Below are positions 9,902-16,992 of a DNA stretch of 34,540 bases, piece after piece (position 1 is the first letter of the stretch; each line of letters starts with the position of its first letter). Where the stretch lies: assembly GCA_903838125.1 (NCBI GenBank), contig CAILXF010000042.1:1-34540 (forward strand). The letters are read 5' to 3'. This DNA comes from an uncultured Pseudomonadota bacterium (GTDB taxonomy: Bacteria > Pseudomonadota > Gammaproteobacteria > Burkholderiales > Methylophilaceae). The notes beneath the pieces were generated by a model that did no database searches, was not told the origin of the DNA, and was given only the letters and a program-made list of their open reading frames with translations. The position numbers were made by a program, and so were the translations under genes.

Positions 9902-12277
9902 ATGCAGTTTTCAGAAAATTGGTTACGTAGCTTAGTAAACACTGACTTAGATAGTCAGGCTTTAAATCATGCCTTGACCATGGCTGGTCTTGAAGTAGAG
10001 GAAATGCAGCCAGTAGCTGCTGCCTTTACTAAAGTGGTTGTTGGTAAAATACTGACTACCAGTAAACATCCGGATGCTGATCGTCTACAAATTTGTACAG
10101 TAGATGTAGGTAATATCGTGAATGGCGTATCTGTCCCCTTGCAAATCGTTTGTGGTGCACCTAATGCGCGTCCAGGTTTGTTAGCGCCTTGCGCAATGGT
10201 GGGTGCAGAACTCCCAGGCTTCTCTATTAAAGAAGCCAAAGTGCGCGGTGTAGAGTCTTTTGGCATGATGTGTTCATCCAAAGAGTTAGGCCTAAGTGCT
10301 GAGGCTACCGGTTTGCTGGAATTAAACTTTACTGCAGTGGTTGGACAAGATATTCGTCAGCATTTAGATTTAGATGATCATCTATTTACGTTAAAACTAA
10401 CCCCTAATCGTAGCGATTGTTTAAGTATTACTGGCATTGCGCGTGATGTTGCCGCCATTACTGGCGCAACTACACATTTTGACGCGATTGAAATGGTTGA
10501 AGCTGAAACACAAGAGGCTATGACGGTTGTTGTAGGTCAGTCAGCAGCATGTCCGCGCTACTGTGGTCGCTTGGTGACAGGTATTAATGCCAAAGCAGCG
10601 ACCCCTGAATGGATGGTTAAACGCCTAGAAAGAAGCGGTACACGTAGCATCAGTGCAATAGTCGATATTACTAATTATGTACTATTACAATTAGGCCAAC
10701 CGATGCATGCATTTGATGCAACTAAATTAAGTGGCAATATTGAGATACGTTTTGCCAATGCTAATGAAAGTTTACTATTACTTAATGATCAGGATTTGGC
10801 ACTTAAGGCCGATGACCTAGTGATCGCAGATGCGCAGGGTGCGTTAGCGCTAGCGGGAATTATGGGTGGAAAAGCCAGCGCGGTCAGCGATGAAACTACG
10901 CAAGTATTTTTAGAAAGCGCATTTTTCCCTCCAGCGGTAATTGCTGGTAAAGCACGCAGAATTGGACTAAGTACAGATTCCTCTTATCGTTTTGAACGTG
11001 GCGTTGATTTTGGTAATACGCGCAACGCGCTTGAGTATGCCACTACCCTCATTAAACAAATTTGTGGTGGACAAGTAGGTCCAGTGACGGAAGTTATCTC
11101 TACGCTACCCTTACGTACGCCAGTAAAATTAAGATTATCTCGCTTAGTGTCTGTGCTCGGCATTCCTTTAATGCAAGCTGATGTAGCTAAAATTTTAACG
11201 CAACTTGATTTTGCTTACATACTGTCAAATGATGTGTTTACAGTAACGCCCCCAAGCTATCGCTTCGATATTAGTATTGAAGAAGACTTAATTGAAGAAG
11301 TAGCACGTTTACATGGCTATGATCATATCCCAGCCATTCCACCTGTGGCATGTTTAGATATGTTGCCAGCACCAGAAAAACGAGTACATCTAAATAAGCT
11401 TCATGATTCTTTGGTGGCTAAAGGTTATCAAGAGATTGTGAATTACAGTTTTGTTGATAAAAGTTGGGAAACCGATTTATTGGGCAATGCCAACCCAATT
11501 GCACTTAAAAACCCTATTGCTAGCAACTTAAGCGTAATGCGCACAAGTTTATGGGGCGGATTGTTAGATACTTTAACTTACAACCTGAATCGCAAGCAAG
11601 ATCGCGCTTTTATGTTTGAAGTAGGCGCCGTTTATCAAAAGATAGGCGCTGCATATGTTGAAGAAACACGCATTTCTGGACTAGCTTACGGCAGTGCTAT
11701 GCCAGAGCAATGGGGTGTGACCTGTGTTGATATAGATTTCTTTGAAGTTAAAGCGCATGTAGAAGCGTTGATAGGTGCTGGTTCAGAAGTTTCCTATGAA
11801 AAGGCCGAACACACAACATTGCATCCAGGCCAATCAGCTCGTATTTTACTAAACGGGAAAGCCATTGGTTGGATAGGTAAGTTACATCCAAAGTGGCAAC
11901 AACATTACAGCTTGAGCAAGAGCACTTTTCTATTTGAGTTAAGCACAGAAGCTATATTGGCTCGAAAGTTGCCAGCCTATCAAGAAGTATCTAAATTGTT
12001 ACCAGTACGTCGAGATTTAGCTGTAGTGTTAGATGCAGATGTTGCAGTTGATTTAATCCTATCAACGATTAAATCGGCCAATATTCCGCTTATTAATGAG
12101 GTTGCCTTATTCGATTTGTACCAAGGTCCTGGTGTCGCTGAAAACAAAAAAAGCCTTGCATTATCAGTACTTATGCACGATACTCAAAAAACTTTGACAG
12201 ATAGTGACACTGACACAGCCATCTCAAATCTGCTGCAATTAATGCAAAATAAATTCGGTGCAACACTTCGAAACTAA
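9902..12277 (+). CDS. pheT: Phenylalanine--tRNA ligase beta subunit
   Basis: Editing and tRNA-binding partner of PheS. The 791 residues match the usual bacterial length. Domains in order: a tRNA-binding OB fold (about 39-148, with SKHPDADRLQICTVDVG and ICGAPNARPG), the B3/B4 editing region (about 210-385, with SISAIVDITNYVLLQLGQPMHAFD), B5 (about 400-475), the catalytic-like B6/B7 core (about 475-670), and a C-terminal ferredoxin-fold anticodon-binding domain starting near VRRDLAVVLDADV. It starts 55 bases after pheS and is followed by ihfA, the conserved order. Confidence 0.97.
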   Translation: MQFSENWLRSLVNTDLDSQALNHALTMAGLEVEEMQPVAAAFTKVVVGKILTTSKHPDADRLQICTVDVGNIVNGVSVPLQIVCGAPNARPGLLAPCAMVGAELPGFSIKEAKVRGVESFGMMCSSKELGLSAEATGLLELNFTAVVGQDIRQHLDLDDHLFTLKLTPNRSDCLSITGIARDVAAITGATTHFDAIEMVEAETQEAMTVVVGQSAACPRYCGRLVTGINAKAATPEWMVKRLERSGTRSISAIVDITNYVLLQLGQPMHAFDATKLSGNIEIRFANANESLLLLNDQDLALKADDLVIADAQGALALAGIMGGKASAVSDETTQVFLESAFFPPAVIAGKARRIGLSTDSSYRFERGVDFGNTRNALEYATTLIKQICGGQVGPVTEVISTLPLRTPVKLRLSRLVSVLGIPLMQADVAKILTQLDFAYILSNDVFTVTPPSYRFDISIEEDLIEEVARLHGYDHIPAIPPVACLDMLPAPEKRVHLNKLHDSLVAKGYQEIVNYSFVDKSWETDLLGNANPIALKNPIASNLSVMRTSLWGGLLDTLTYNLNRKQDRAFMFEVGAVYQKIGAAYVEETRISGLAYGSAMPEQWGVTCVDIDFFEVKAHVEALIGAGSEVSYEKAEHTTLHPGQSARILLNGKAIGWIGKLHPKWQQHYSLSKSTFLFELSTEAILARKLPAYQEVSKLLPVRRDLAVVLDADVAVDLILSTIKSANIPLINEVALFDLYQGPGVAENKKSLALSVLMHDTQKTLTDSDTDTAISNLLQLMQNKFGATLRN

Positions 12278-12322
12278 GCATTAAAAGATATGGTGAGTTT
12301 TTCCGAATTTAAGTCAATTACG

Positions 12323-12351
12323 TTGCTTAAAACAAGCTTTGCTCTTATAAA
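12323..12351 (+). promoter_or_regulatory. Possible promoter of ihfA
   Basis: TTGCTT at 12323-12328 and TATAAA at 12346-12351 are separated by exactly 17 bases and lie about 40 bases upstream of the ihfA start, in the otherwise empty pheT-ihfA gap. In E. coli ihfA also has a promoter of its own within the pheT region. The -35 match is weak, so this is only a candidate. Confidence 0.45.
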
Positions 12352-12388
12352 AAGCTATTAAAAGATACAAATGGATTGGGAGTTTTAA

Positions 12389-12682
12389 ATGACTTTAACA
12401 AAAGCTGAATTAGCGGACTTACTCTATGAGCAAGTTGGATTAAATAAACGCGAAGCTAAAGATATGGTGGAATCGTTTTTTGAAGAGGTACGTATTGCAT
12501 TAGAAGCAGGGGATAGTGTCAAATTATCAGGCTTTGGCAATTTCGAACTACGTAAAAAATCAGAGCGTCCAGGTCGAAATCCTAAAACTGGTGAAGAAAT
12601 ACCAATTTCAGCACGCAGAGTGGTCACCTTTCACGCAAGTCAAAAGCTGAAAAGCAAAGTGGAAGCTAATTACCTCAGTTAG
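12389..12682 (+). CDS. ihfA: Integration host factor alpha subunit
   Basis: A DNA-bending protein that pairs with IhfB to shape promoters, origins and recombination sites. The 97-residue product has the HU/IHF fold: [27 protein letters not shown], then [12 protein letters not shown] and the beta-arm [14 protein letters not shown], whose proline intercalates in DNA, and a C-terminal [14 protein letters not shown]. The N-terminal TLTKAEL and the position right after pheT identify it as the alpha rather than the beta subunit. It is preceded by a GGGAG with spacing of about six bases. The merR-family gene follows 50 bases later, as in many beta- and gammaproteobacteria. Confidence 0.96.
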   Translation: MTLTKAELADLLYEQVGLNKREAKDMVESFFEEVRIALEAGDSVKLSGFGNFELRKKSERPGRNPKTGEEIPISARRVVTFHASQKLKSKVEANYLS

Positions 12683-12731
12683 AATCAGTTTTCAATTTTA
12701 GTTTATCGCGGTGTTAGTGTGAAGGTGCAGT

Positions 12732-13169
12732 ATGAGTGAGCCAATTACCAAGGTGCAATTACCACCTATTCCAGCAAAGCGCTACTTTACCATTGGTGAA
12801 GTGAGTGAGCTTTGTGGTGTAAAGCCACATGTGCTTCGTTACTGGGAGCAAGAATTCACACAACTAAAACCAGTTAAACGCCGTGGTAATCGCCGCTATT
12901 ATCAACATCATGAAGTACTATTAATTCGTCGTATTCGTGAGTTACTGTATGAGGAAGGTTTCACCATTAGTGGTGCGCGCAACCGTTTAGATATTCCTGC
13001 ATCAAAATCCGATGTGCAACAACAGTTATCTCTAGATACCCCATCAGCAGTGAACGAGGGTCAACAACAAACAACTGGTATCGCTAATCATCAGTTTGAC
13101 TTTTCTAAAGCCAAGGCTGAGCTTAGCGAAATACTTAAACTATTGCGTCCAGCTTTATTGGCTTCTTAA
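12732..13169 (+). CDS. MerR-family transcriptional regulator
   Basis: A 145-residue regulator with an N-terminal winged helix-turn-helix of the MerR type: YFTIGEVSELCGVKPHVLRYWEQEF (about 19-44) followed by the wing RRGNRRYYQHHEVLLIRRIRELLYEEGFTISGAR (about 54-87). The rest has a long linker rich in Gln and Ser and a short C-terminal helix (FSKAKAELSEILKLLRPAL). It lacks the C-terminal cysteines that bind metals in MerR, CueR or ZntR, so a metal-sensing role is not supported. It is the conserved but little-characterised MerR-like gene that follows ihfA. Effector and targets are unknown. Confidence 0.88.
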   Translation: MSEPITKVQLPPIPAKRYFTIGEVSELCGVKPHVLRYWEQEFTQLKPVKRRGNRRYYQHHEVLLIRRIRELLYEEGFTISGARNRLDIPASKSDVQQQLSLDTPSAVNEGQQQTTGIANHQFDFSKAKAELSEILKLLRPALLAS

Positions 13170-13201
13170 AACACCACATTGATATATATTTCAGCCAGTT
13201 T

Positions 13202-13230
13202 TTTATAGTGCTATCTGTTTAAGCTATAAT
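13202..13230 (+). promoter_or_regulatory. Promoter of tRNA-Pro
   Basis: A perfect -10 box TATAAT (13225-13230) with a 17-base spacer to TTTATA (13202-13207, four of six -35 matches). The predicted start lies near 13237, about 24 bases before the mature tRNA. The stretch after the -10 (GCATGCGC) is GC-rich, like the discriminators of stable-RNA promoters under stringent control. Confidence 0.65.
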
Positions 13231-13260
13231 GCATGCGCTGTTGTTAGCGAGGCAGCGGTT

Positions 13261-13337
13261 CGGGGCATAGCGCAGCCTGGTAGCGTACTAGTCTGGGGGA
13301 CTAGGGGTCGCAAGTTCGAATCTTGCTGTCCCGACCA
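13261..13337 (+). tRNA. tRNA-Pro (anticodon GGG)
   Basis: The cloverleaf is complete. Acceptor CGGGGCA (13261-13267) pairs with TGTCCCG (13327-13333) with one G-T pair; the anticodon stem CTAGT/ACTAG (13288-13304) closes the loop CTGGGGG, so the anticodon is GGG at 13295-13297. The T loop is TTCGAAT, the discriminator is A13334, and CCA (13335-13337) is encoded. This tRNA reads the proline codons CCC and CCT. The 3' end of such tRNAs is a common integration site, and the following stretch looks like a remnant. Confidence 0.95.
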
Positions 13338-13559
13338 ATTTGTATAAGGGTTTCAGAGGGTTTAGTTAGTTTTGTGACCAATTGGTGACTAAGATTATTA
13401 AAAACACCCTCAATCTTCTGTTTTTCTTTCTGTTTATCTGCACCAACAATCCATTTTCCATTTTCCATTTATTTTTAACTGGATGTCTTCAATATACCTA
13501 GTTAATTGATATTTTTTTCGGTCAGTTTTGGGTCGGAAGTGACTTGCCGAATGTCTTCT
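13301..13559 (-). pseudogene. Decayed reading frame abutting tRNA-Pro, possible integrase remnant
   Basis: On the minus strand one frame reads RRHSASHFRPKTDRKKYQ onward into LTRYIEDIQLKINGKW, but is broken at a 7-bp tandem duplication (period ATTTTCC on the plus strand, 13451-13466). Removing one 7-mer joins it to a second frame reading IVGADKQKEKQKIEGVFNNL and continuing into the antisense of the tRNA, where it stops at 13301. No start codon or intact gene is present. Reading into a tRNA 3' end is what integrase genes next to an attachment site often do, but no catalytic motif survives here, so the identity is only a guess. The remainder of the gap, to 13713, is AT-rich and I see nothing else in it. 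Confidence 0.3.
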
Positions 13560-13713
13560 CTATGGCTACTCTAATCGAATTACTAGCATCGGTTTAGAAT
13601 AAACAACTACCAACCTTTTCTTTGAATTTATTTATAAATAATAAGTCCCATTAACTGTACTTAGATATATAGTTTAATAAATTAAAATTATAAGAAACAA
13701 TAGAGGGCGTCAT

Positions 13714-14682
13714 ATGAATAAGATTTATTCAACTTGCTTTGTATTAATGATGTTGTTTTCAAGTGGTAGCTTTGCAGGAGAGTTTGATAATAACTGTACA
13801 TTTAGTTTGTCAGAAAACCGCATATTTAAAACCCATTGCTTAATTAGTGCTGATTTTGAAGGTAAAACCTATTGCTTTGGTACTGAAGCTAGCAAAGATG
13901 AGTTTTTAGAGCATCCTCAGACAATCATTTCAAAGGCTAAAGCCTTTTACGAAAAGCTAACCGACGCTTCGGCTACCACTGATGCTGATGGGCGTGTAAA
14001 AATTACCCAAGCTGAAGCATTAGCGCAAATAAAGAGTAATACATGCGACTTATCAAATAAAGACGCAGGTTACTTACAATTTGATGGTATGGATTTACAG
14101 CATTGTAAGATGGTCAATACTAGCTTTTTCGGTGCTTACCTTCGTGGTGCCAATCTAAGTGGCGCCAATCTAGAAGGCGCATATCTCAACCTAGCTCGAC
14201 TTGAGGGTACAGACTTGAGTGGTGCTAACCTTAAAAATGCCACAATATTTCAAGCTATTTTTGATAAAACTAACTTCAAGGGCGCTAATCTATCCAATGC
14301 TCGCATGATTGGTACTCTCGGCAATGTTGATATGAGCAATGCAATTGTTATCAAAGGTCGATTCGGGCTAGATATTGGCAATCAGCCGATGGGTGCTATG
14401 CGCTTTGATGCTGTGGGAGGTCGCTTTGCTAATACAAATTTCGAGGGAGCCGATATTAACCGCTCCAACTTACCCTTCGCAGATTTAAGAGGTGCTAACT
14501 TACGTAATACCAATCTATTTAGAGCTGATTTTAGCAAGGCCGATTTAACGGGGGCGGATATTACTGGAGCTGACCTTAATGAAGCGACGCTTGATGGCAC
14601 AATAATGACAAACGTTAAGGGTATTGAATCAATTAAAGGCTATGACGCTAAAAAAGGGCTATGTGTGAGTTGTGGTAGTTAA
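13714..14682 (+). CDS. Exported pentapeptide-repeat protein with an N-terminal YHS-like segment
   Basis: A 322-residue protein with a signal peptide (charged MNK, hydrophobic 4-18, likely cut after SFA, residue 21), so probably periplasmic. Residues about 42-77 (CLISADFEGKTYCFG, then DEFLEHPQTII) resemble the YHS/TRASH-type motif found in metal-handling proteins, with cysteines at 42 and 54. From about 118 to 300 it carries many A(D/N)LxG-type pentapeptides (LRGANLSGANLEGAYL, FKGANLSNARM, LRGANLRNTNLFRADF) that should form a right-handed quadrilateral beta helix. A C-terminal CVSC pair follows. SD GAGGG precedes the ATG. Its function is unknown; the periplasmic location argues against a gyrase-protecting Qnr role. 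Confidence 0.75.
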   Translation: MNKIYSTCFVLMMLFSSGSFAGEFDNNCTFSLSENRIFKTHCLISADFEGKTYCFGTEASKDEFLEHPQTIISKAKAFYEKLTDASATTDADGRVKITQAEALAQIKSNTCDLSNKDAGYLQFDGMDLQHCKMVNTSFFGAYLRGANLSGANLEGAYLNLARLEGTDLSGANLKNATIFQAIFDKTNFKGANLSNARMIGTLGNVDMSNAIVIKGRFGLDIGNQPMGAMRFDAVGGRFANTNFEGADINRSNLPFADLRGANLRNTNLFRADFSKADLTGADITGADLNEATLDGTIMTNVKGIESIKGYDAKKGLCVSCGS

Positions 14683-14706
14683 TAGCCCAGTAAGTTAAAT
14701 TCTAAC

Positions 14707-14730
14707 AGGCACCTTCGGGTGTCTTTTGTT
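14707..14730 (+). terminator. Rho-independent terminator after the pentapeptide-repeat gene
   Basis: AGGCACC (14707-14713) pairs with GGTGTCT (14718-14724), with one G-T, around a TTCG tetraloop, followed by TTTGTTTGG. It lies 25 bases after the stop codon. Confidence 0.8.
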
Positions 14731-14880
14731 TGGTGGGTGCAAACGACTGCAATGGATCGGAAGTCCCTACATTAGGTGTCTGCTTCTAGCGACGCAGTTT
14801 TTGATAAATATATTATTAGTTTGATATAAATGTATTTAGGTATATAGTTAATTATTATCAATTTGAAGATAAACTTTTCC

Positions 14881-15180
14881 ATGAGAACATCTAACATTAT
14901 TTCTTTAAAAGAAATCTCATTATCGGAAATCGATGCAGCCATTCTCGTTCGCAACTACGGCACCAAATTAACCTTATTAACTAAGAAACAGCGGGTCATA
15001 TTTGATTTGTTGAGTAACGGGATGATGGTCAAGGATATAGCCAAACATCTTGAGCTTGCTGAAATTACGGTCAAGGTAGTCAAAGCAAGAGTTATGGTTA
15101 TATTGGATGTTACTAACTTACAAGAAATGGCGGTAATTAGTAAATGCACCTCATGTAATTACCTCAAACAACATCTCTAG
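14881..15180 (+). CDS. Small LuxR/GerE-type helix-turn-helix protein
   Basis: A 99-residue protein, mostly a single DNA-binding domain: LTKKQRVIFDLLSNGMMVKDIAKHLELAEITVKVVKARVM follows the LuxR/FixJ consensus LTxREREVLxxLxxGxxxKEIAxxLxxxxxTVKxHxxxVM. The expected histidine after TVK is replaced (VKVVKARV). No receiver or ligand-binding domain precedes it, so it is an orphan output domain, perhaps the remnant of a FixJ-like regulator. The ATG at 14881 is chosen over a TTG at 14863; a GAAGAT at 14865-14870 could serve as a weak ribosome site. The C-terminus has a CTSC pair. Codon use is AT-rich compared with neighbours, suggesting acquired or relaxed DNA. Confidence 0.6.
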   Translation: MRTSNIISLKEISLSEIDAAILVRNYGTKLTLLTKKQRVIFDLLSNGMMVKDIAKHLELAEITVKVVKARVMVILDVTNLQEMAVISKCTSCNYLKQHL

Positions 15181-15272
15181 AAATCAGTTTAAATACATAC
15201 CTTTATAAGCTTAAAGTAGTTATATATTAATTCGAAGTGACTAGGCTAGTTTTGTTTGAGTGATTGCCATGC

Positions 15273-15368
15273 CTACTTTGTTAGTTTTGAAAAACCCCAT
15301 AAAAGCAAAACTATAAATACAACCAGCCCAACAACCGTAAAAATTCCTTGCCATCCAAGAAAAAACAT
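15273..15368 (-). CDS. Candidate 31-residue single-pass membrane protein
   Basis: A short minus-strand frame runs from ATG (15368-15366) to TAG (15275-15273). The product starts MFFLGWQGIFTVVG, continues as one long hydrophobic helix (about residues 9-25) and ends in a basic tail with two lysines (FSKLTK), so it should be an inner-membrane protein with the tail in the cytosol. A good Shine-Dalgarno (GGAGAG, minus strand, 15372-15377) is spaced about five bases from the ATG. A perfect FNR/ANR box lies 77 bases upstream. It resembles in style the small accessory subunits of oxidases and transporters, but I do not recognise a family. It could also be a chance frame; the SD, the box and the positive-inside tail argue otherwise. 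Confidence 0.5.
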   Translation of the reverse strand: MFFLGWQGIFTVVGLVVFIVLLLWGFSKLTK

Positions 15369-15444
15369 ATGCTCTCCAGCTTCATTGTGGGTGTTATGAA
15401 TAGAAATATCAGTTCTGTAATCACACTTTTAATAATTTTTTGAA

Positions 15445-15458
15445 TTGATTCAAATCAA
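15445..15458. promoter_or_regulatory. Perfect FNR/ANR-family binding site
   Basis: TTGATTCAAATCAA matches the FNR consensus TTGATnnnnATCAA at every fixed position. Leftward, it lies upstream of the candidate small membrane protein (start at 15368), with a start site near 15410 if the box acts at -41.5. Rightward, a TATAAA at 15482-15487 sits at the right distance (33 bases centre to centre) for a class II FNR promoter pointing toward the carbonic anhydrase. It could serve either or both directions. Confidence 0.7.
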
Positions 15459-15547
15459 GGAATTTTGATAAATTAATGACTTATAAATTGTCCGTTATAG
15501 GTCATTTTTCTTTTATGCTCTAAAACCATTAAAATTGACCATGTTAT

Positions 15548-15564
15548 CCACGCGTACAGCGTGG
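15548..15564. other. Hairpin in the leader upstream of carbonic anhydrase
   Basis: CCACGC (15548-15553) and GCGTGG (15559-15564) form a perfect 6-bp stem with a five-base loop. A T-rich run (15571-15587) follows after a six-base A-rich linker, so it is not a clean intrinsic terminator on the plus strand, though it might end a short RNA. The rest of the 15181-15743 gap, beyond the small frame, the FNR box and this hairpin, is AT-rich with no further gene that I can support. Confidence 0.4.
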
Positions 15565-15743
15565 TAAAAGTTTTAAAATATTTTTTTGACGCATCCAAGT
15601 TTTAAGCATTTAAATCCAGAACTTAATTGCTTCTAAGCCGTTGCAAGTAATTTGGTCAGCCGATGTAGCATCCTAATTTGTGCTTGGCTCTGTTATGCTA
15701 TGCACTTAAACATAAATAAATATTTAAAAGAAAAGAGTAGCTC

Positions 15744-16382
15744 TTGTATAAACACCCACTGCTAGATCGTGACAAAATCTCACCGAAAGAGGCGCTGGAG
15801 GTCTTGATTGAAGGCAATGGTCGATTTACCAAAAACCTTTCTCTTCATAGAGATTTGCTCAGTATTGTCAATATTACTAAAGATAAGCAACATCCGTTTG
15901 CAGCAATCTTAGGTTGTAGCGATTCGCGTACCGCCTCTGAAATTATATTTGATCAGGGTTTGGGTGATATTTTTAGTGTTCGCTTAGCAGGCAATATAGC
16001 CTCGCCTTTTGCTATAGGTAGCCTGGAGTTTTCTTGTAAATATCTAGGTAGTAAGTTAATTGTGGTGCTAGGTCATAGCGGCTGTGGCGCTGTTATGGCG
16101 GCTTGCGATCATTACACTGGTGGGCATATAGGCGACATATTAAAGCATATAGAGCCGGCGGTTGATCATCATCAGTCATTGGGTCATGGTCAAGGTTCCG
16201 CTGATAAGCAGTTTGTCAGTCAGGTTTGTCAGACCAATGTTGAGTTGCAAATCCAGGCTATTCTAGACGGCAGTGAAATTCTGACGCAAATGTTGGCAGA
16301 TAAACAAATTGGTATTGCGGCCGCCGTCTACGACGTAGGGTCAGGCGTGGTCACTTTCGACCACGCTAAATCCTTATTTTGA
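15744..16382 (+). CDS. Beta-class carbonic anhydrase
   Basis: A 212-residue zinc enzyme interconverting carbon dioxide and bicarbonate in the cytosol. The zinc and active-site motifs are all present: C58-x-D60-x-R62 (GCSDSR) and H111-x-x-C114 (GHSGCGAV), with the conserved VRLAGNIA segment between them. The length is typical of beta-class enzymes. The start is a TTG at 15744: the preceding in-frame codon but one is TAG, and no earlier start exists; AAGAG upstream is a weak ribosome site. In a methylotroph the enzyme would supply bicarbonate for carboxylases or handle carbon dioxide from formate oxidation. It converges on the peroxidase gene. Confidence 0.93.
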   Translation: MYKHPLLDRDKISPKEALEVLIEGNGRFTKNLSLHRDLLSIVNITKDKQHPFAAILGCSDSRTASEIIFDQGLGDIFSVRLAGNIASPFAIGSLEFSCKYLGSKLIVVLGHSGCGAVMAACDHYTGGHIGDILKHIEPAVDHHQSLGHGQGSADKQFVSQVCQTNVELQIQAILDGSEILTQMLADKQIGIAAAVYDVGSGVVTFDHAKSLF

Positions 16383-16418
16383 AATATAACTTCTAATTCT
16401 TAATTTTGCAATATGAAC

Positions 16419-16952
16419 TTACTTTAGCTCAGGCTGAATTAACTTCATGATTGCTGGGTCGTCAGGCTGCACTTCTGAAGTGAAGCTATGCACGGCTTTG
16501 CCTTTAGATGTAATCACATATTTATGAAAATTCCACTGTGGCTCCTGACCAGCGGCGGCGATGAGTCCCTTGTAGAAGGGTTGTGCATTAGGCCCTGAAA
16601 CAGAACCTTTAGAAATCATCGGGAATTTTACACCGTAAGTCATTTTGCAAAAATTCCCGATTTCTTTATCGCTTTGCAATTCCTGCCTAAAGTCATTTGA
16701 GGGGAACCCAATGACTAGCAATCCGCGCGCCTTGTATTGTTGAGACATCGCTTCCAGCTTTTCGAACTGCGGGGTAAAACCGCAACGGCTAGCAGTATTC
16801 ACCACTAGTATAGGTTGATCGCGATGTTGGCATAGATCAATGCTCTCACCCTGCAATGTTTTAAATTGGTGATTTAATAGGGCAGGGCAGTCACCAGCTG
16901 CTGCAGATAACGGCATTGCAAAAAGTGCCAAAGGCAGTAAAAATATTTTCAT
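16419..16952 (-). CDS. Exported glutathione peroxidase-family protein
   Basis: A thioredoxin-fold peroxidase of 177 residues, with a signal peptide (MKIFLLPLALFAMPLSAAAG) that places it in the periplasm, unlike the usual cytosolic BtuE. The peroxidatic cysteine is C57 in NTASRCGFTPQ; the WNF motif gives W140 and N141. The usual FPCNQF motif is FPSNDF here, so the catalytic-tetrad glutamine is replaced by D87 and the nearby cysteine by serine. Other cysteines at 22, 41 and 102 could act in resolution or disulphides. A clear ribosome site (AAGGA) precedes the ATG. It probably reduces lipid or hydrogen peroxides using thioredoxin-like donors rather than glutathione. Confidence 0.87.
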   Translation of the reverse strand: MKIFLLPLALFAMPLSAAAGDCPALLNHQFKTLQGESIDLCQHRDQPILVVNTASRCGFTPQFEKLEAMSQQYKARGLLVIGFPSNDFRQELQSDKEIGNFCKMTYGVKFPMISKGSVSGPNAQPFYKGLIAAAGQEPQWNFHKYVITSKGKAVHSFTSEVQPDDPAIMKLIQPELK

Positions 16953-16992
16953 ACTAAATCCTTAAATGTAAGCTTGCAAAACACTGTGTTAA

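Noticed and set aside
13333-13384. Short direct repeat GACCAATT after tRNA-Pro as att sites
   Set aside because: Only eight bases long and 43 bases apart, so it is not adequate evidence for attachment sites of an integrated element.
14382-14600. A 72-residue minus-strand frame inside the pentapeptide-repeat gene
   Set aside because: Its repetitive Ser/Ala/Leu/Lys content is only the antisense of the pentapeptide repeats.
15678-15699. TTGTGC and TATGCT as a promoter for the carbonic anhydrase gene
   Set aside because: The spacing is only ten bases, too short for a sigma-70 promoter.
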